From assembly GCA_022865305.1 (NCBI GenBank), contig JALHSP010000078.1, forward strand, positions 1 to 64,000: a stretch of DNA of 64,000 bases, written 5' to 3'. Below the pieces are notes generated by a model that saw only the letters and a list, made by a program, of their open reading frames with translations, made no database searches and was not told where the DNA came from. The stretch's first letter is position 1. Each line of letters begins with the position of its first letter. Below are positions 37,379 through 46,924 of this stretch, one piece after another. Source of the stretch: Bacteroidales bacterium. GTDB lineage: Bacteria > Bacteroidota > Bacteroidia > Bacteroidales > VadinHA17. The position numbers and the translations under genes are program-made.

Positions 37379-37921
37379 TTAAATGCTCCTGCCAATAAGT
37401 TCCTTTTTTATTTTACGCAACTTGTTCCTGATGCTGGCATCAATATAGTTATCATCAACCCTCAGGATAAACCCTCCGATTATTTCACTGTCAATATTCT
37501 CATTTAATTCAACCTTCGTGTTGAAAGCAGAAGCTATGAGTCCGGAGATTTGCTTTATTATATCTGCATCGACTTTAACAGCAGTTGTAAGAAGGCATTC
37601 AGTAATCCCGTTATGCTTCAGGGTATCATTCCTGAAAACCCTGGCAATAGCGGGAAGAAAGCGTTCCCTGCCATTTTGAACAACCAGATCAATAAGCAAC
37701 ATGGTGATCTTTTCCAGATTCTTCTCAAGAATATTATGCAGCAACTTCGTTTTAACTGACGGCCTGATAATTGGACTGTCAAGGAGTTCCTTTACTTCGG
37801 AAATGGTACAGATATCTGAAATAAGGACCATATCTCTGCTTACCTTATCAAGTATATTTTTCTCTATTGCTGACTGGAATAAAGCTTTTGAGTATCTGAC
37901 TGATATTTTACCTTCGTTCAT
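37379..37921 (-). CDS. atpH: F-type ATP synthase delta subunit
   Basis: A 180-residue OSCP-like delta subunit joining F1 to the peripheral stalk. The family's N-terminal helical domain (ISVRYSKALFQSAIEK, ELLDSPIIRPSVK) and C-terminal signature (VDADIIGGF-type segment, here NIDSEIIGGFILRVDDNYID) are clear. It follows atpF by 15 bp and precedes atpA by 45 bp. Confidence 0.93.
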   Translation of the reverse strand: MNEGKISVRYSKALFQSAIEKNILDKVSRDMVLISDICTISEVKELLDSPIIRPSVKTKLLHNILEKNLEKITMLLIDLVVQNGRERFLPAIARVFRNDTLKHNGITECLLTTAVKVDADIIKQISGLIASAFNTKVELNENIDSEIIGGFILRVDDNYIDASIRNKLRKIKKELIGRSI

Positions 37922-37936
37922 CCTGAAACAAGCCTT

Positions 37937-38452
37937 CTAGTTTTTATTTAAATTAATATCTTTCAGGTAATTGTCGATAAGTTTTTCCTGTTCGCCAGTT
38001 TGTTCAAGCTTTTTCCCAAGCAATTTTGTTGCTATATCAATTGCAAGGCCGGCTACCTGTTCACGTATTTCAGAAAGTGCCTTTACTTTTTCCCTTTCAA
38101 TACCTGTTCTGGCTTTCTCAATCAGTTTTTCCGCCTCTTCAGTTGCTTTTCCTTTGGCCTCGGCAATAAGCTTGTCCCTAACATCCCTTGCCTCTTTAAG
38201 AATACTTTCTCTCTCCTCTCTGGCCTTTTTTAATATTAATTCGTTATCGCTTTGCAGCTTCAGCATTTCTTTCCGCGCATTTTCAGCGGAGGCAAGCGAT
38301 CCCTTGATCATTTCCTCTCTCTGCTTTATTGCACTCAGGATTGGCTTCCACGCAAACTTCGCCAGAATAAGAAAAAACAAAGTAAAAATGACTACTGCCC
38401 AAAAGAGAGTACCGATGGCAGGAGAGGTCAGACTATTACTTGCTAATAACAT
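37937..38452 (-). CDS. atpF: F-type ATP synthase b subunit
   Basis: 171 residues: one N-terminal membrane helix (GTLFWAVVIFTLFFLILAKFAW), then a long charged coiled coil (KEARDVRDKLIAEAKGKATEEAEK...) reaching the C-terminus. This dimeric stalk holds F1 against Fo. Only one b-type gene is present in the operon, so a homodimer is expected. It follows atpE by 66 bp, with a short non-coding stretch between. Confidence 0.94.
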   Translation of the reverse strand: MLLASNSLTSPAIGTLFWAVVIFTLFFLILAKFAWKPILSAIKQREEMIKGSLASAENARKEMLKLQSDNELILKKAREERESILKEARDVRDKLIAEAKGKATEEAEKLIEKARTGIEREKVKALSEIREQVAGLAIDIATKLLGKKLEQTGEQEKLIDNYLKDINLNKN

Positions 38453-38518
38453 ATTTCTTGTTTTAAGAATTTTCTGAAAAGAAATCCTGCAACCAACCGT
38501 TGAAGGATTTCATTTTTT

Positions 38519-38749
<231 letters not shown>

Positions 38750-38766
38750 TTAATTAACAATAAAAA

Positions 38767-39831
38767 TTAATGATGCTCCTTTACAATTGCCAGGCTGATA
38801 AACAATGCTGACAATAAAGTGAAAACATATGCCTGAAGGAATGCCACTAATAACTCGAGGCAATCCATAAAAATTACAAAGAAAATTGATACCGGTGCAA
38901 CAACCAGAGAATCAAAAATAAAGATTAATGCGAGGAGACTCAGAACAATGATATGGCCTGCAGTAATGTTTGCAAACAAACGAATCATAAGGGCAAAAGG
39001 TTTAGCCACCACTCCGATAATCTCAACCGGGATCATTATCGGTAACATCCAGAATGGCACGCCCGGTGTGGCAAAGATATGCTTCCAGTAACTTTTGGTA
39101 CCGTTGATTTGTATTATTACAAATGAAAAAAAAGCAAGTGTAAATGTTACAGCAATATTCCCTGTAACGTTGGCTCCGAAAGGTGGCGGAAAGGGAATAA
39201 GCCCCATCAGATTATTTATCAGAATAAAAAAGAATACCGTCAGCAGATAAGGCATGAATTTTTCATGTTCTTCCTGACCGATATTTGGAATGACAATGTC
39301 ATCGCGGACAAAGCAAATCACTGGTTCGAGAAAACTCTGAATGCCCCTGGGATGACTGATCCCTGTTTTTTTATAGGAACGCGAAAGGGACAGGAACAGC
39401 CAAAGTCCTATCAATGCTGCAGCTAACATCCCGACAACTGTTTTGGTGATTGAAAAGTCAAGTGGTATATTCTCTTCATCAACCTGACCATCAGCATTCA
39501 CTGAAACAATTTTACCCTTTAATTCTCCCTCCTCTTCAAGTTTGAAACCCTTATATTCATTCCCGTGCGACAACCTGCGGGATGAAAAGATAAGAAGTCC
39601 AGATTCTTTATTGTACAGGATAACCGGAAGATAGATTGCCACACTTTCACCATCCTTTTTTGTAAGGATATGCCATTCGTGAGAATCCGAAACATGATCA
39701 AGGATGAAAGACCTGGCATCAAATTTTTCTTTTTCAGGGCTCTTTTCATTTTCACCGGTTCCCATTACCGGAAGCGAAAACATCCCGAATAGCAGAACAA
39801 AGAAAAGCCATATAATCTTCCCTGGTTTCAA
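38767..39831 (-). CDS. atpB: F-type ATP synthase a subunit
   Basis: 354 residues. The N-terminus has a signal-like helix and a soluble extension of about 100 residues (to about 128), as in other Bacteroidota, before five membrane helices. The essential Arg284 in LMIRLFANITAGH and the partner helix near FLQAYVFTLLSALFISLA form the proton half-channels. It begins 1 bp after the stop of the preceding small membrane protein, so the two are tightly coupled. Confidence 0.95.
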   Translation of the reverse strand: MKPGKIIWLFFVLLFGMFSLPVMGTGENEKSPEKEKFDARSFILDHVSDSHEWHILTKKDGESVAIYLPVILYNKESGLLIFSSRRLSHGNEYKGFKLEEEGELKGKIVSVNADGQVDEENIPLDFSITKTVVGMLAAALIGLWLFLSLSRSYKKTGISHPRGIQSFLEPVICFVRDDIVIPNIGQEEHEKFMPYLLTVFFFILINNLMGLIPFPPPFGANVTGNIAVTFTLAFFSFVIIQINGTKSYWKHIFATPGVPFWMLPIMIPVEIIGVVAKPFALMIRLFANITAGHIIVLSLLALIFIFDSLVVAPVSIFFVIFMDCLELLVAFLQAYVFTLLSALFISLAIVKEHH

Positions 39832-39832
39832 A

Positions 39833-40231
39833 TCAAACCTCCTTTTGTAATGATTTGTTTTTCAACGCGTTTAATATATGCAAAATCGAAAAAAGAGTGA
39901 ACGTTAAATATAATATAAAAAATAATATAACCGATGAAAACGCTGTTTTTTTAGCAATAAGAAACCAGATAAGCGCCAATACCATTTCCAGCATAAATTT
40001 TAGTGATACAGACACCATGGAATAGATAGCCTGGCTGTCGGGAGTTTTTTTCTGTCCTTTTATAAAAACAAATAAAATTAGAAATGCAATAACCGTAAAG
40101 GCACACGACAGAACAGCTATTTCACTCAGTAATATATTAATATCTGTAATTATTATCAGCAGGTAACATCCTGATATAATCAAAATATTTAAAACTAGAA
40201 GCCTGATGATATAATTAGAAAAGATCTTCAA
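39833..40231 (-). CDS. Four-helix membrane protein in the AtpI position
   Basis: 132 residues with four predicted membrane helices (RLLVLNILIISGCYLLIII, LSEIAVLSCAFTVIAFLILFV, SLKFMLEMVLALIWFLIAK and VILFFILYLTFTLFSILHI). It sits between atpZ and atpB, where other organisms encode AtpI, and its helix layout resembles ATP synthase I, but sequence identity was not recognisable by eye. AtpI-like proteins aid c-ring assembly or cation uptake; that role here is inference from position. Gaps are 9 bp to atpZ and 1 bp to atpB. Confidence 0.75.
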   Translation of the reverse strand: MKIFSNYIIRLLVLNILIISGCYLLIIITDINILLSEIAVLSCAFTVIAFLILFVFIKGQKKTPDSQAIYSMVSVSLKFMLEMVLALIWFLIAKKTAFSSVILFFILYLTFTLFSILHILNALKNKSLQKEV

Positions 40232-40240
40232 GAATGAATG

Positions 40241-40477
40241 TTACTTGATAAAGTCTTTAATAGCTGTGTATATACCGGCAAAAACTCCAAGAAGGGAAAG
40301 TATAATCGTAAAAACCGGTTTGTTCATTTTCAGGAGATCATCCAGTTTGATACCACAAAAGGTTGTAACCAGGATTATTACAATCATCTGTATTGCCAGT
40401 CCCGAATACCTGGCATAAGCTTTCAGGGGATTATTTTCCTGGTTTTTCGGGCTCTTTTCCTTTTCCTGCTCCTCCAT
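40241..40477 (-). CDS. atpZ: AtpZ/AtpI-family ATP synthase accessory protein
   Basis: 78 residues: a charged N-terminus (EEQEKEKSPKNQENNP), then two membrane helices (GLAIQMIVIILVTTFCGIKLDDLL and FTIILSLLGVFAGIYTAIKDF) with the AtpZ pattern Y-x-G-x-A-x-Q-x and the G-x-x-x-D-x-x-x turn. Family members form Mg/Ca-related or c-ring assembly factors with AtpI. Its first 47 bp overlap the end of the bactofilin gene in another frame, which suggests translational coupling. No later start fits the first helix. Confidence 0.85.
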   Translation of the reverse strand: MEEQEKEKSPKNQENNPLKAYARYSGLAIQMIVIILVTTFCGIKLDDLLKMNKPVFTIILSLLGVFAGIYTAIKDFIK

Positions 40478-40823
40478 TGTTGTTATCGCTCATTTTGCAA
40501 TTTCCGGAGAATATTGCACCGGGTTCGATAGAAAGCTTGGAAGTGGCAATATCACCAGTTATTTTTGAAGAAGCTTTAAGAATTAACAGCTGGCTGACAC
40601 TGATTTTCCCCTCAACCGCACCGGATACTTCGGAATTCTTGCAGATTACCTCTCCATTTACTTTACCTGTGGTACCAATTACGACCTTCCCTTTTGTATC
40701 GAGGGTTCCTGTCAGAGATCCGTCAACGCGGATATCTCCGCTAGATTTAACATCGCCAGTTATTTCTGTACCGTTACTTATAAGGTTTATTGCCTGTGGT
40801 TCAGTCTCGTTGAACTTTGTCAT
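40431..40823 (-). CDS. Bactofilin-family cytoskeletal protein
   Basis: A 130-residue polymer-forming bactofilin (DUF583). A right-handed beta-helix of repeated Gly/Val/hydrophobic rungs is visible (ITGDVKSSGDIRVDGSLTGTL, KGKVVIGTTGKVNGEVICKN, VSGAVEGKISVSQLLILKAS, ITGDIATSKLSIEPGAIF), flanked by a short N-terminal tail and a disordered Asn/Gly/Lys C-terminus. Bactofilins make cytoplasmic filaments that shape or organise the envelope. It is the first gene of the ATP synthase operon and overlaps atpZ by 47 bp, an arrangement seen in Bacteroidota. Confidence 0.9.
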   Translation of the reverse strand: MTKFNETEPQAINLISNGTEITGDVKSSGDIRVDGSLTGTLDTKGKVVIGTTGKVNGEVICKNSEVSGAVEGKISVSQLLILKASSKITGDIATSKLSIEPGAIFSGNCKMSDNNNGGAGKGKEPEKPGK

Positions 40824-40862
40824 TTTGTTCTGAGGTTTTAGAATTACAAACTTAATAACTCA

Positions 40863-40870
40863 CAAATATA
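40863..40870 (-). promoter_or_regulatory. Candidate promoter -7 box for the bactofilin/ATP synthase operon
   Basis: On the minus strand this reads TATATTTG (TAnnTTTG), about 40 bp upstream of the bactofilin start. A -33 element is not clear. Confidence 0.4.
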
Positions 40871-40956
40871 AAAACTATTGCAAGAAAAAAATGTCTAAGT
40901 ATTAAATATCAGGATGAATTTACTTTATGTCCTTCTTAAGTCTGTGAACACATCAC

Positions 40957-41952
40957 TCATGGATCGTATGCCCACTTGACATAAACCGAACCCCATGTAA
41001 ATCCTCCGCCAAATGCTGCAAGGATAAGAACGTCTCCTTTCTTTAGCTTACTTTCATATTCCCAAATGCATAACGGGATTGTAGCGGCAGTTGTGTTTCC
41101 GTAATTTTGAATATTGATCATTATCTTTTCCGGGGGTAATCCCATTCTTCTTCCTGTAGCATCGATAATACGGAGATTAGCCTGATGAGGAACCAGCCAG
41201 GCAATATCTTCCGCTTTAAGGTTATTGCGTTCCATGATTTCAGCTGCAATATCTGCCATGTTTACAACTGCAAATTTAAAAACGCTTTGTCCTTCCTGGT
41301 ATAGAAAATGTTCCTTTGCATCTACAGTTTCGTGGGAAGCAGGTTTTGCTGAACCGCCCGCTTTAAGATGCAGAAATTTGCGACCTGATCCGTCGGTGTG
41401 AAAAATATAATCCATTATGCCTACTTCCTCGGTGGTGGGTTCAAGCATTACGGCACCTGCAGCATCGCCGAAAAGAGGACAGGTCGTCCTGTCAGTATAA
41501 TCGGTTATGGAAGACATCTTATCAGCACCTACAACAATTACCTTTTTGTATCTCCCGGTTTCGATATAGGCTGCCCCGGTCTGCAGAGCAAAAAGGAATC
41601 CCGAACAGGCTGCTCCCAAATCAAAACTAAATGCATTCTTTATCCCGACCTTGTCAGAAATTATATTAGCTGTGGCAGGGAAGGCCATGTCACCGGTAAT
41701 AGTGGCGCAGATTAAAAGATCAACCTCATCAGGAGAAGTATTGGTTTTCGTTAAAAGTCCGCGCACTGCTTGCTCTCCCAGGTCTGAACTGCCCAGCCCT
41801 TCCCCCTTCAGTATTCTTCTTTCTTTTATCCCGACGCGTTGCATTATCCATTCGTCGGATGTATCAACCATCCGCGACAGTTCATGATTTGTGAGCTTAT
41901 AATCCGGTACCCAGGCATGGATACCTGTAATAGCTGCACGTATTTTTCCCAT
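40957..41952 (-). CDS. fabH: 3-oxoacyl-ACP synthase III (FabH)
   Basis: A 331-residue initiator of type II fatty acid synthesis that condenses acetyl- (or branched acyl-) CoA with malonyl-ACP. The Cys-His-Asn triad is visible: C116 in [13 protein letters not shown]256 in VPHQANLRI and N286 in [12 protein letters not shown]. The C-terminal [14 protein letters not shown] is typical. It follows plsX by 2 bp in the conserved yceD-rpmF-plsX-fabH order. Confidence 0.96.
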   Translation of the reverse strand: MGKIRAAITGIHAWVPDYKLTNHELSRMVDTSDEWIMQRVGIKERRILKGEGLGSSDLGEQAVRGLLTKTNTSPDEVDLLICATITGDMAFPATANIISDKVGIKNAFSFDLGAACSGFLFALQTGAAYIETGRYKKVIVVGADKMSSITDYTDRTTCPLFGDAAGAVMLEPTTEEVGIMDYIFHTDGSGRKFLHLKAGGSAKPASHETVDAKEHFLYQEGQSVFKFAVVNMADIAAEIMERNNLKAEDIAWLVPHQANLRIIDATGRRMGLPPEKIMINIQNYGNTTAATIPLCIWEYESKLKKGDVLILAAFGGGFTWGSVYVKWAYDP

Positions 41953-41954
41953 AA

Positions 41955-42893
41955 TTATATTGCTTCTTTAATCCTTTGGGCAAGATTTCCGTGCACAACA
42001 GCCCGGGTCTGATTTATCATGTTCATAATGGCTTTTCTTTTTGAAATTCCGTGCCCGATAACAACATTTGCATTAATCCCGACTATCGGAGTTCCGCCTA
42101 TATTCTCGAAGTCGAAACGATCAAAAAAAGCATCCTTAAAATTTCTTAACCTGGATATATGATGAAATACTTCAGCCATTTTAAGAACTATATTCCCCAC
42201 AAAACCATCACACACTATTACGTCCGGCATAGAGCGGAGAAAGAGGCCATGCCCTTCAACATTTCCCGTGAAGTTCAATCCCGGATGTTCTCTCATCAAC
42301 TCATAAGCTGCCTTTACCGAAGGCGTTCCCTTTGTTTCCTCTTTACCAATGTTGAGCAACCCAACTGCCGGATTTTCGATATCCAGTACATATTTTGCAA
42401 AAATACTGCCCAGTATTCCGTACTGCAGAAGAACCTCAGGTTTGCAATCAGGGTTTAATCCTACATCGAGGATGACTGAATCGCGATTATCAATGCGGGG
42501 AGCGATTGTTACAAGAGCCGGTCTGAAAACTCCCGGAATTACGTTCACTGAATAGCTTGCACCTACCAGCATAGCACCCGTATTCCCGGCGCTGCAGAAG
42601 CCGTCAAGGGTTCCGTTTTTTAGCATTCCGTATCCTACTGCGATGCTGGAATTTTTTTTCTGGGAAAAAGCTTTGGCCGGGTGATCAGCCATTTCAATAA
42701 CCTCGGTTGAAGGTACAATATCAAATATTTCAGGATTGACTTTCATCATTTTAAGTCTCCTGTAAATGGAAGTTTCATCTCCGATAAGAACCAGCTTCTC
42801 GTTCGCAGAAAAAAACTGAAGGGAATCAACTGCGCCTTCAATGATTGCATCGGGGGCAAAATCACCACCCATGACATCAACGCCAATTCTCAT
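41955..42893 (-). CDS. plsX: Phosphate acyltransferase PlsX
   Basis: A 312-residue enzyme making acyl-phosphate from acyl-ACP, first step of phospholipid synthesis with PlsY. Family signatures are [12 protein letters not shown] at the start, [60 protein letters not shown] and the C-terminal [14 protein letters not shown]. It lies between rpmF and fabH, the classical arrangement. Length is normal. Confidence 0.96.
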   Translation of the reverse strand: MRIGVDVMGGDFAPDAIIEGAVDSLQFFSANEKLVLIGDETSIYRRLKMMKVNPEIFDIVPSTEVIEMADHPAKAFSQKKNSSIAVGYGMLKNGTLDGFCSAGNTGAMLVGASYSVNVIPGVFRPALVTIAPRIDNRDSVILDVGLNPDCKPEVLLQYGILGSIFAKYVLDIENPAVGLLNIGKEETKGTPSVKAAYELMREHPGLNFTGNVEGHGLFLRSMPDVIVCDGFVGNIVLKMAEVFHHISRLRNFKDAFFDRFDFENIGGTPIVGINANVVIGHGISKRKAIMNMINQTRAVVHGNLAQRIKEAI

Positions 42894-42915
42894 GAAATTG
42901 CTGTTTGGTTAACAA

Positions 42916-43101
42916 TCAGGCTGTTGCCTTTTTCTCTATAGCAAGCTTGCCCCTGTAATAACCGCATTCAGGACATACCCTGTGATACCTGACTGAAGAT
43001 CCGCAATTCGAACATGTTGCGACTTTCGGCGCAGTTGCTTTATAATGAGTCCTGCGCTTATCTCTTCTCGTTTTTGAATGTTTACGTTTCGGATTTGGCA
43101 T
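42916..43101 (-). CDS. rpmF: Large ribosomal subunit protein bL32
   Basis: A 61-residue basic ribosomal protein. The N-terminus ([20 protein letters not shown]) and four zinc-ligand cysteines (C30, C33, C43, C46 in CSNC and CPEC) are intact, so this is the zinc-binding C+ form. It sits 11 bp after the YceD gene and 22 bp before plsX. Confidence 0.97.
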   Translation of the reverse strand: MPNPKRKHSKTRRDKRRTHYKATAPKVATCSNCGSSVRYHRVCPECGYYRGKLAIEKKATA

Positions 43102-43112
43102 TTTTTCCTTTT

Positions 43113-43634
43113 TTAATTTTCATTTATTAATTTCTTTAACTCATCCCAGCGGGGATCGGTGCCATGATCTTCTTCAATAATATACTCCTTCAACTTTTTC
43201 AGCATTTCAGGATCACATGTACTGTTTCCGTCTTTATCATCGGGATGCACCCGCTGTATCGGCAAAGCCAGATGAATATATTCATAAAAACTCTGCTTCA
43301 AATCCAGCTCATGTTCATCTGCCGGTATCGAAATAATGTCCGGATCACTTTCGTCCCTTGCCTTGCCAAATTTAATCAGAAGTCTGTTCTCACAATCAAT
43401 ATGCAGGGGAAAAATCCCCAGGCATCTGTCACAACATATTCTTACGATGCCATTAATCTTTACATTAAGGTCAATATGGGAAGAGCATCTCTCGGCTTCA
43501 ATACTGGCTGAAAGGGTTCCATCTTTTACTTCCGAAGTCTCAAACTGGTCAAAAAATTCTTTATTAATTTCAAAATCATAGTAGTGGCGTCCATCTTTTA
43601 ATCCGCTTATCGGTATGGCAAATAATCCGGACAT
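43113..43634 (-). CDS. YceD/DUF177-family protein
   Basis: A 173-residue member of the DUF177 (YceD) family. The conserved core is [23 protein letters not shown] (two Cys in VRICCDRCL) followed by the acidic [26 protein letters not shown] segment and the C-terminal [12 protein letters not shown]. In plants and bacteria YceD homologues act in 23S rRNA accumulation. Its place directly before rpmF is conserved across bacteria and supports the call. A TATTTTTG box on the minus strand (43655-43662) lies 21 bp upstream. Confidence 0.9.
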   Translation of the reverse strand: MSGLFAIPISGLKDGRHYYDFEINKEFFDQFETSEVKDGTLSASIEAERCSSHIDLNVKINGIVRICCDRCLGIFPLHIDCENRLLIKFGKARDESDPDIISIPADEHELDLKQSFYEYIHLALPIQRVHPDDKDGNSTCDPEMLKKLKEYIIEEDHGTDPRWDELKKLINEN

Positions 43635-43813
43635 CTCATTAAATTTTGGTCTGCAAAAATATGAAAGCTAATCCAATTAAAAAAATTATGAACAAAAAAG
43701 TAACATTTATTGTCTGGAAAGTCGATTTACCGGTAAAAAAGCGTCATTTACCTTTTTTCTCTAATTCCAGCGAATTATATGGATTATTTTTAACTCAAAT
43801 AAAAATTTCAAAT

Positions 43814-44182
43814 ATGAGACACATAGATAATCAATTACGAAGAAACAGGGAACATCATCCCCAGGTGGGCATCGGATTATTTTTTATTGTACTCGGGCTC
43901 GCACTCCTTGTTGCAACCAACGATATGCTGCATCTCGGAAGTGTGAAAAGTTATTTCACCTGGGAGACAGCAATGGTATTTGTTGGCCTTTTGCTCTTAC
44001 TCAACCTTCAGTTTATCGGAGGTTTGCTGTTAATCGCCGGAGGTGCATGGTTTATGATGGATCATTTATACGGTAATATTCCTGATCTAATCAGAACACT
44101 CTACTGGCCTGCTGTGATAATGATACTGGGCCTTGCATTTATCATTTCCTCATTCATAAAAAGAAGAAAAAACAATAATTAA
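43814..44182 (+). CDS. DUF5668/LiaF-type small membrane protein
   Basis: 122 residues from Met at 43814. An in-frame start at 43646 would add 56 poorly conserved residues before the normal RHIDNQLRRNREHHPQVGIG opening, so the later start is preferred. Helices: VGIGLFFIVLGLALLVA, TAMVFVGLLLLLNLQFIGGLLLIAGGAWF and YWPAVIMILGLAFIISSFI, with WPxVIIxLGLxxI-like motifs typical of DUF5668 (LiaF N-terminal membrane part). It is the first gene of a four-gene run with a second DUF5668 protein, a LytS kinase and a LytTR regulator. Confidence 0.8.
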   Translation: MRHIDNQLRRNREHHPQVGIGLFFIVLGLALLVATNDMLHLGSVKSYFTWETAMVFVGLLLLLNLQFIGGLLLIAGGAWFMMDHLYGNIPDLIRTLYWPAVIMILGLAFIISSFIKRRKNNN

Positions 44183-44207
44183 TTCAGAAACGAATAAATT
44201 TACAGCT

Positions 44208-44957
44208 ATGGAAACAAATAATTTTTACAAAGATGTGAATAGTGCATCACGACATGGAAATCGTAATTTCAATAATAACAAGGTCATCATCGGAGTGGTA
44301 CTTGTCCTGGCAGGAATGTTTCTTGTAATAAGAAATACCGGGATTTTCCCTGATTTTATTGATCATGTTATTTTCAGCTGGCAAATGCTTCTGGTGGTGA
44401 TCGGCCTAGTAATGACACTGGGAGCAACAGAAAAAACAGCTGGTATAATTGTTATGGCTGTCGGTGGATTCTTCATGATACCACTGCTGTTTCGCGAGAC
44501 ATTTGGCATATATAACATGTTCTGGCCCGCAATCTTCATTATTATCGGAGTAATCTTTATTGCCAGCAAGCGAAAGGGATGGAACGTAGCATCATCTAAA
44601 GGCATGATAGGAGATGATTATATCGATTATGTGAATATCTTCAGCGGTGGTGAGCGACAGATCGTATCCCAGAATTTTAAGGGAGGCAAAATTACCGCGG
44701 TTTTCGGCGGTATTGAGCTTGACCTGACAAAAGCAAAGCTGGCTCCAGGAAGGAATGATCTTGAGATTGCATGCATTTTCGGTGGCGCTACTATAATCGT
44801 TCCTGATAACTGGTATATCACAATTGAGGTGACACCTGTTCTGGGGGGGTTCACCGACTCGCGGAAACTGAGCCCTGGCAGAATCGTAGATCCTGCAAGC
44901 CAGCTGGTCATCAAAGGAGCTGTAGTATTTGGCGGTGGTGAAGTAAAAAGCTATTAA
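44208..44957 (+). CDS. LiaF-like protein (DUF5668 plus cell-wall-active antibiotic response domain)
   Basis: 249 residues. The N-terminal half has four membrane helices (VIIGVVLVLAGMFLVIRNTG ... MFWPAIFIIIGVIFIA). The C-terminal half (about 140-249) is a right-handed beta-helix-like domain with IDYVNIFSGGERQIVSQNFKGG, GKITAVFGGIELDLTKA and DLEIACIFGGATIIVPDNW repeats, the LiaF/VraT-type DUF2154 domain. In Firmicutes LiaF represses the LiaRS two-component system that answers cell-envelope stress. Here it precedes a LytS-type kinase by 11 bp, so an analogous control is likely. Confidence 0.85.
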   Translation: METNNFYKDVNSASRHGNRNFNNNKVIIGVVLVLAGMFLVIRNTGIFPDFIDHVIFSWQMLLVVIGLVMTLGATEKTAGIIVMAVGGFFMIPLLFRETFGIYNMFWPAIFIIIGVIFIASKRKGWNVASSKGMIGDDYIDYVNIFSGGERQIVSQNFKGGKITAVFGGIELDLTKAKLAPGRNDLEIACIFGGATIIVPDNWYITIEVTPVLGGFTDSRKLSPGRIVDPASQLVIKGAVVFGGGEVKSY

Positions 44958-44968
44958 TTCATTTACAG

Positions 44969-46024
44969 ATGAAGCATCCTGTACTCGCAAACAGGGTTCG
45001 TCTTATAGTATGGTGGCTGGTCTGGCTTTTCATGACGCTTGGCCAGTTGCTGTTGTATTATTATGCGTATGGCAGATTTACAACCACTGCCATCCCTGAC
45101 GGGATAATCTCACTCATAATATATTCAGGAATCGGTCTTTCTTTATGGTATCCCTTCAGGTATTTCAATGCAACCAGCAGCAGGACTACCGCTGTAATAA
45201 CCAACCTCGTTGTCAGCGGAGCTGTCGCTGTTACATTATGGGTCCTCATAAACAAATATTTTGTACTCCTTATTCTGCCAAAAGTTAATGACTATCAGGC
45301 ATACTGGGAAGCAACTTTTCCTTACCGGATCGGGACTGGAGTTTTTATATACGGTCTTATTGTTCTTGCTTATTATCTTTTCATAAGCCTGTATAACCTG
45401 TCGGAAAAAAATGCAAAGGAGGCAAAGCTTGAAAGCCTGGTAAAAGAAACAGAGCTCAAAATGCTTCGTTCACAGATCAATCCCCATTTTCTTTTTAACA
45501 GCCTTAATTCAGTAAGCTCACTCACAATTACTGATCCGGAAAAAGCAAGGGACATGGTCATTAAGTTGTCTGAGTTCATGAGATATGCACTTTCGAAGAA
45601 AGATGAACAACCTGTTTCACTCAGAAGTGAACTTGAAAACCTGAGGTTGTATCTCGATATCGAAAAAGTGCGGTTTGGCGACAAATTATCTACTGAGGAG
45701 AATATTGAAGAAAAGTGTCTTGAAACAAAAATGCCTGTAATGCTTTTACAGCCGCTTTATGAAAATGCAATAAAACATGGTGTTTATGAAAGTACCGAAA
45801 GCGTCAGGATTATAACACAGGCAAAGATCATTGACGGATATATTGAAATTACAATTTGCAATAATTACGATCCTGCTCCATCATTGAGAAGAGGAACCGG
45901 AACCGGTCTGATCAATGTTGCCAGACGGCTCGAATTGTTCTACGGCAACAAGGCATCGATTAAAACAACGAAAGAAAACGGGATTTATACTGTAAACCTG
46001 TATATACCAACAGATTTTTTATAA
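44969..46024 (+). CDS. LytS-family sensor histidine kinase
   Basis: 351 residues. Four N-terminal membrane helices (about 10-145) precede a His_kinase domain: the phosphoacceptor H173 in QINPHFLFNSLN, N-box LYENAIKHGV and G-box RGTGTGLINVARRLEL. There is no large extracellular sensor, so stimuli are probably perceived in the membrane or via the LiaF-like partner. The gene is followed after 83 bp by a LytTR response regulator, its likely partner. Confidence 0.92.
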   Translation: MKHPVLANRVRLIVWWLVWLFMTLGQLLLYYYAYGRFTTTAIPDGIISLIIYSGIGLSLWYPFRYFNATSSRTTAVITNLVVSGAVAVTLWVLINKYFVLLILPKVNDYQAYWEATFPYRIGTGVFIYGLIVLAYYLFISLYNLSEKNAKEAKLESLVKETELKMLRSQINPHFLFNSLNSVSSLTITDPEKARDMVIKLSEFMRYALSKKDEQPVSLRSELENLRLYLDIEKVRFGDKLSTEENIEEKCLETKMPVMLLQPLYENAIKHGVYESTESVRIITQAKIIDGYIEITICNNYDPAPSLRRGTGTGLINVARRLELFYGNKASIKTTKENGIYTVNLYIPTDFL

Positions 46025-46107
46025 ATCTCATTTGAAAATTAATTTTTAAATTTAGGGGTAAGAAAACGAAAAGGACTTTTAAGGCAGTCGCTGGAAACAA
46101 GAAAACG

Positions 46108-46860
46108 ATGGAAAAGATCAGAACCGTAATAATTGAAGATGAAGCCCCGGCCCGGGAAATAATTAAGTATTATTTAAAAGATCTGGATTATATAGAAGTA
46201 ATTGCTGATTGTGCTGATGGCTTTTCTGGTTTGAAAACAATTTCAACAATGAAACCTGATCTGGTTTTCCTTGATATCCAGATGCCAAGGCTCACCGGAA
46301 TTGAATTGCTTGAGGTTCTTACTGAGAAACCCGAGATCATCTTTACAACAGCTTATGATCAGTTTGCAATAAGAGCTTTTGAGCTTAATGCTGTAGATTA
46401 TCTTTTGAAGCCTTTTCCAAAAAGACGGTTCCTGGAGGCAGTTAAAAAAGCGACTGATAAGATCCGGACAGGGACCGGGAATAAAGAGCCGGTAAGTCAG
46501 CTCCTGGCAAAAATGCCTGAACCGGCTTCTCCTGTCAACAGGATCGTTGTACGTAAAGGGAATGCCATTAATCTCATTCCTGTTGAACAGATAAAATATG
46601 TTGAGGCACAGGACGATTATGTTATGGTATATCATTCCGGCGGGAAAGCACTTAAGCAGCAAACTATGAAGTTTTATGAAGAGAATCTGCCGAAAACAGA
46701 TTTTGTAAGAATACACAGGTCATATATTGTTAAAGTTACGGAGTTAAAGCGGATTGAACCTTACGGCAAGGATACCCATGTTGCAATACTTCAGTCGGGA
46801 GACAAACTTCCTGTAAGCCGCGCAGGTTACAAGCATCTGAAAGAAGAGCTTAATTTTTAA
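46108..46860 (+). CDS. LytTR-family response regulator
   Basis: A 250-residue transcription regulator. The receiver has acidic E10/D11/E12, phosphoacceptor D56 in LVFLDIQMP, T81 in FTTAYDQFAIRAF and K101 in DYLLKPF. The LytTR DNA-binding domain (about 150-250) has VVRKGNAINLIPVEQIKYVEA, DFVRIHRSYIVKV and SGDKLPVSRAGYKHLKE. It should bind direct repeats upstream of target genes when phosphorylated by the preceding LytS kinase. Targets cannot be read from the window; autoregulation of the upstream DUF5668 genes is likely. Confidence 0.93.
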   Translation: MEKIRTVIIEDEAPAREIIKYYLKDLDYIEVIADCADGFSGLKTISTMKPDLVFLDIQMPRLTGIELLEVLTEKPEIIFTTAYDQFAIRAFELNAVDYLLKPFPKRRFLEAVKKATDKIRTGTGNKEPVSQLLAKMPEPASPVNRIVVRKGNAINLIPVEQIKYVEAQDDYVMVYHSGGKALKQQTMKFYEENLPKTDFVRIHRSYIVKVTELKRIEPYGKDTHVAILQSGDKLPVSRAGYKHLKEELNF

Positions 46861-46924
46861 TTGCCGTACAGTATCGAAGCGAAACGAAGGAACCTCGGTC
46901 CTGAAGTCCGGTTATTTCGTATAA

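Noticed and set aside
37971-38477. Plus-strand frame opposite atpF (168 codons, Ser/Phe-rich)
   Set aside because: It is the antisense of a coiled-coil gene and has low-complexity composition.
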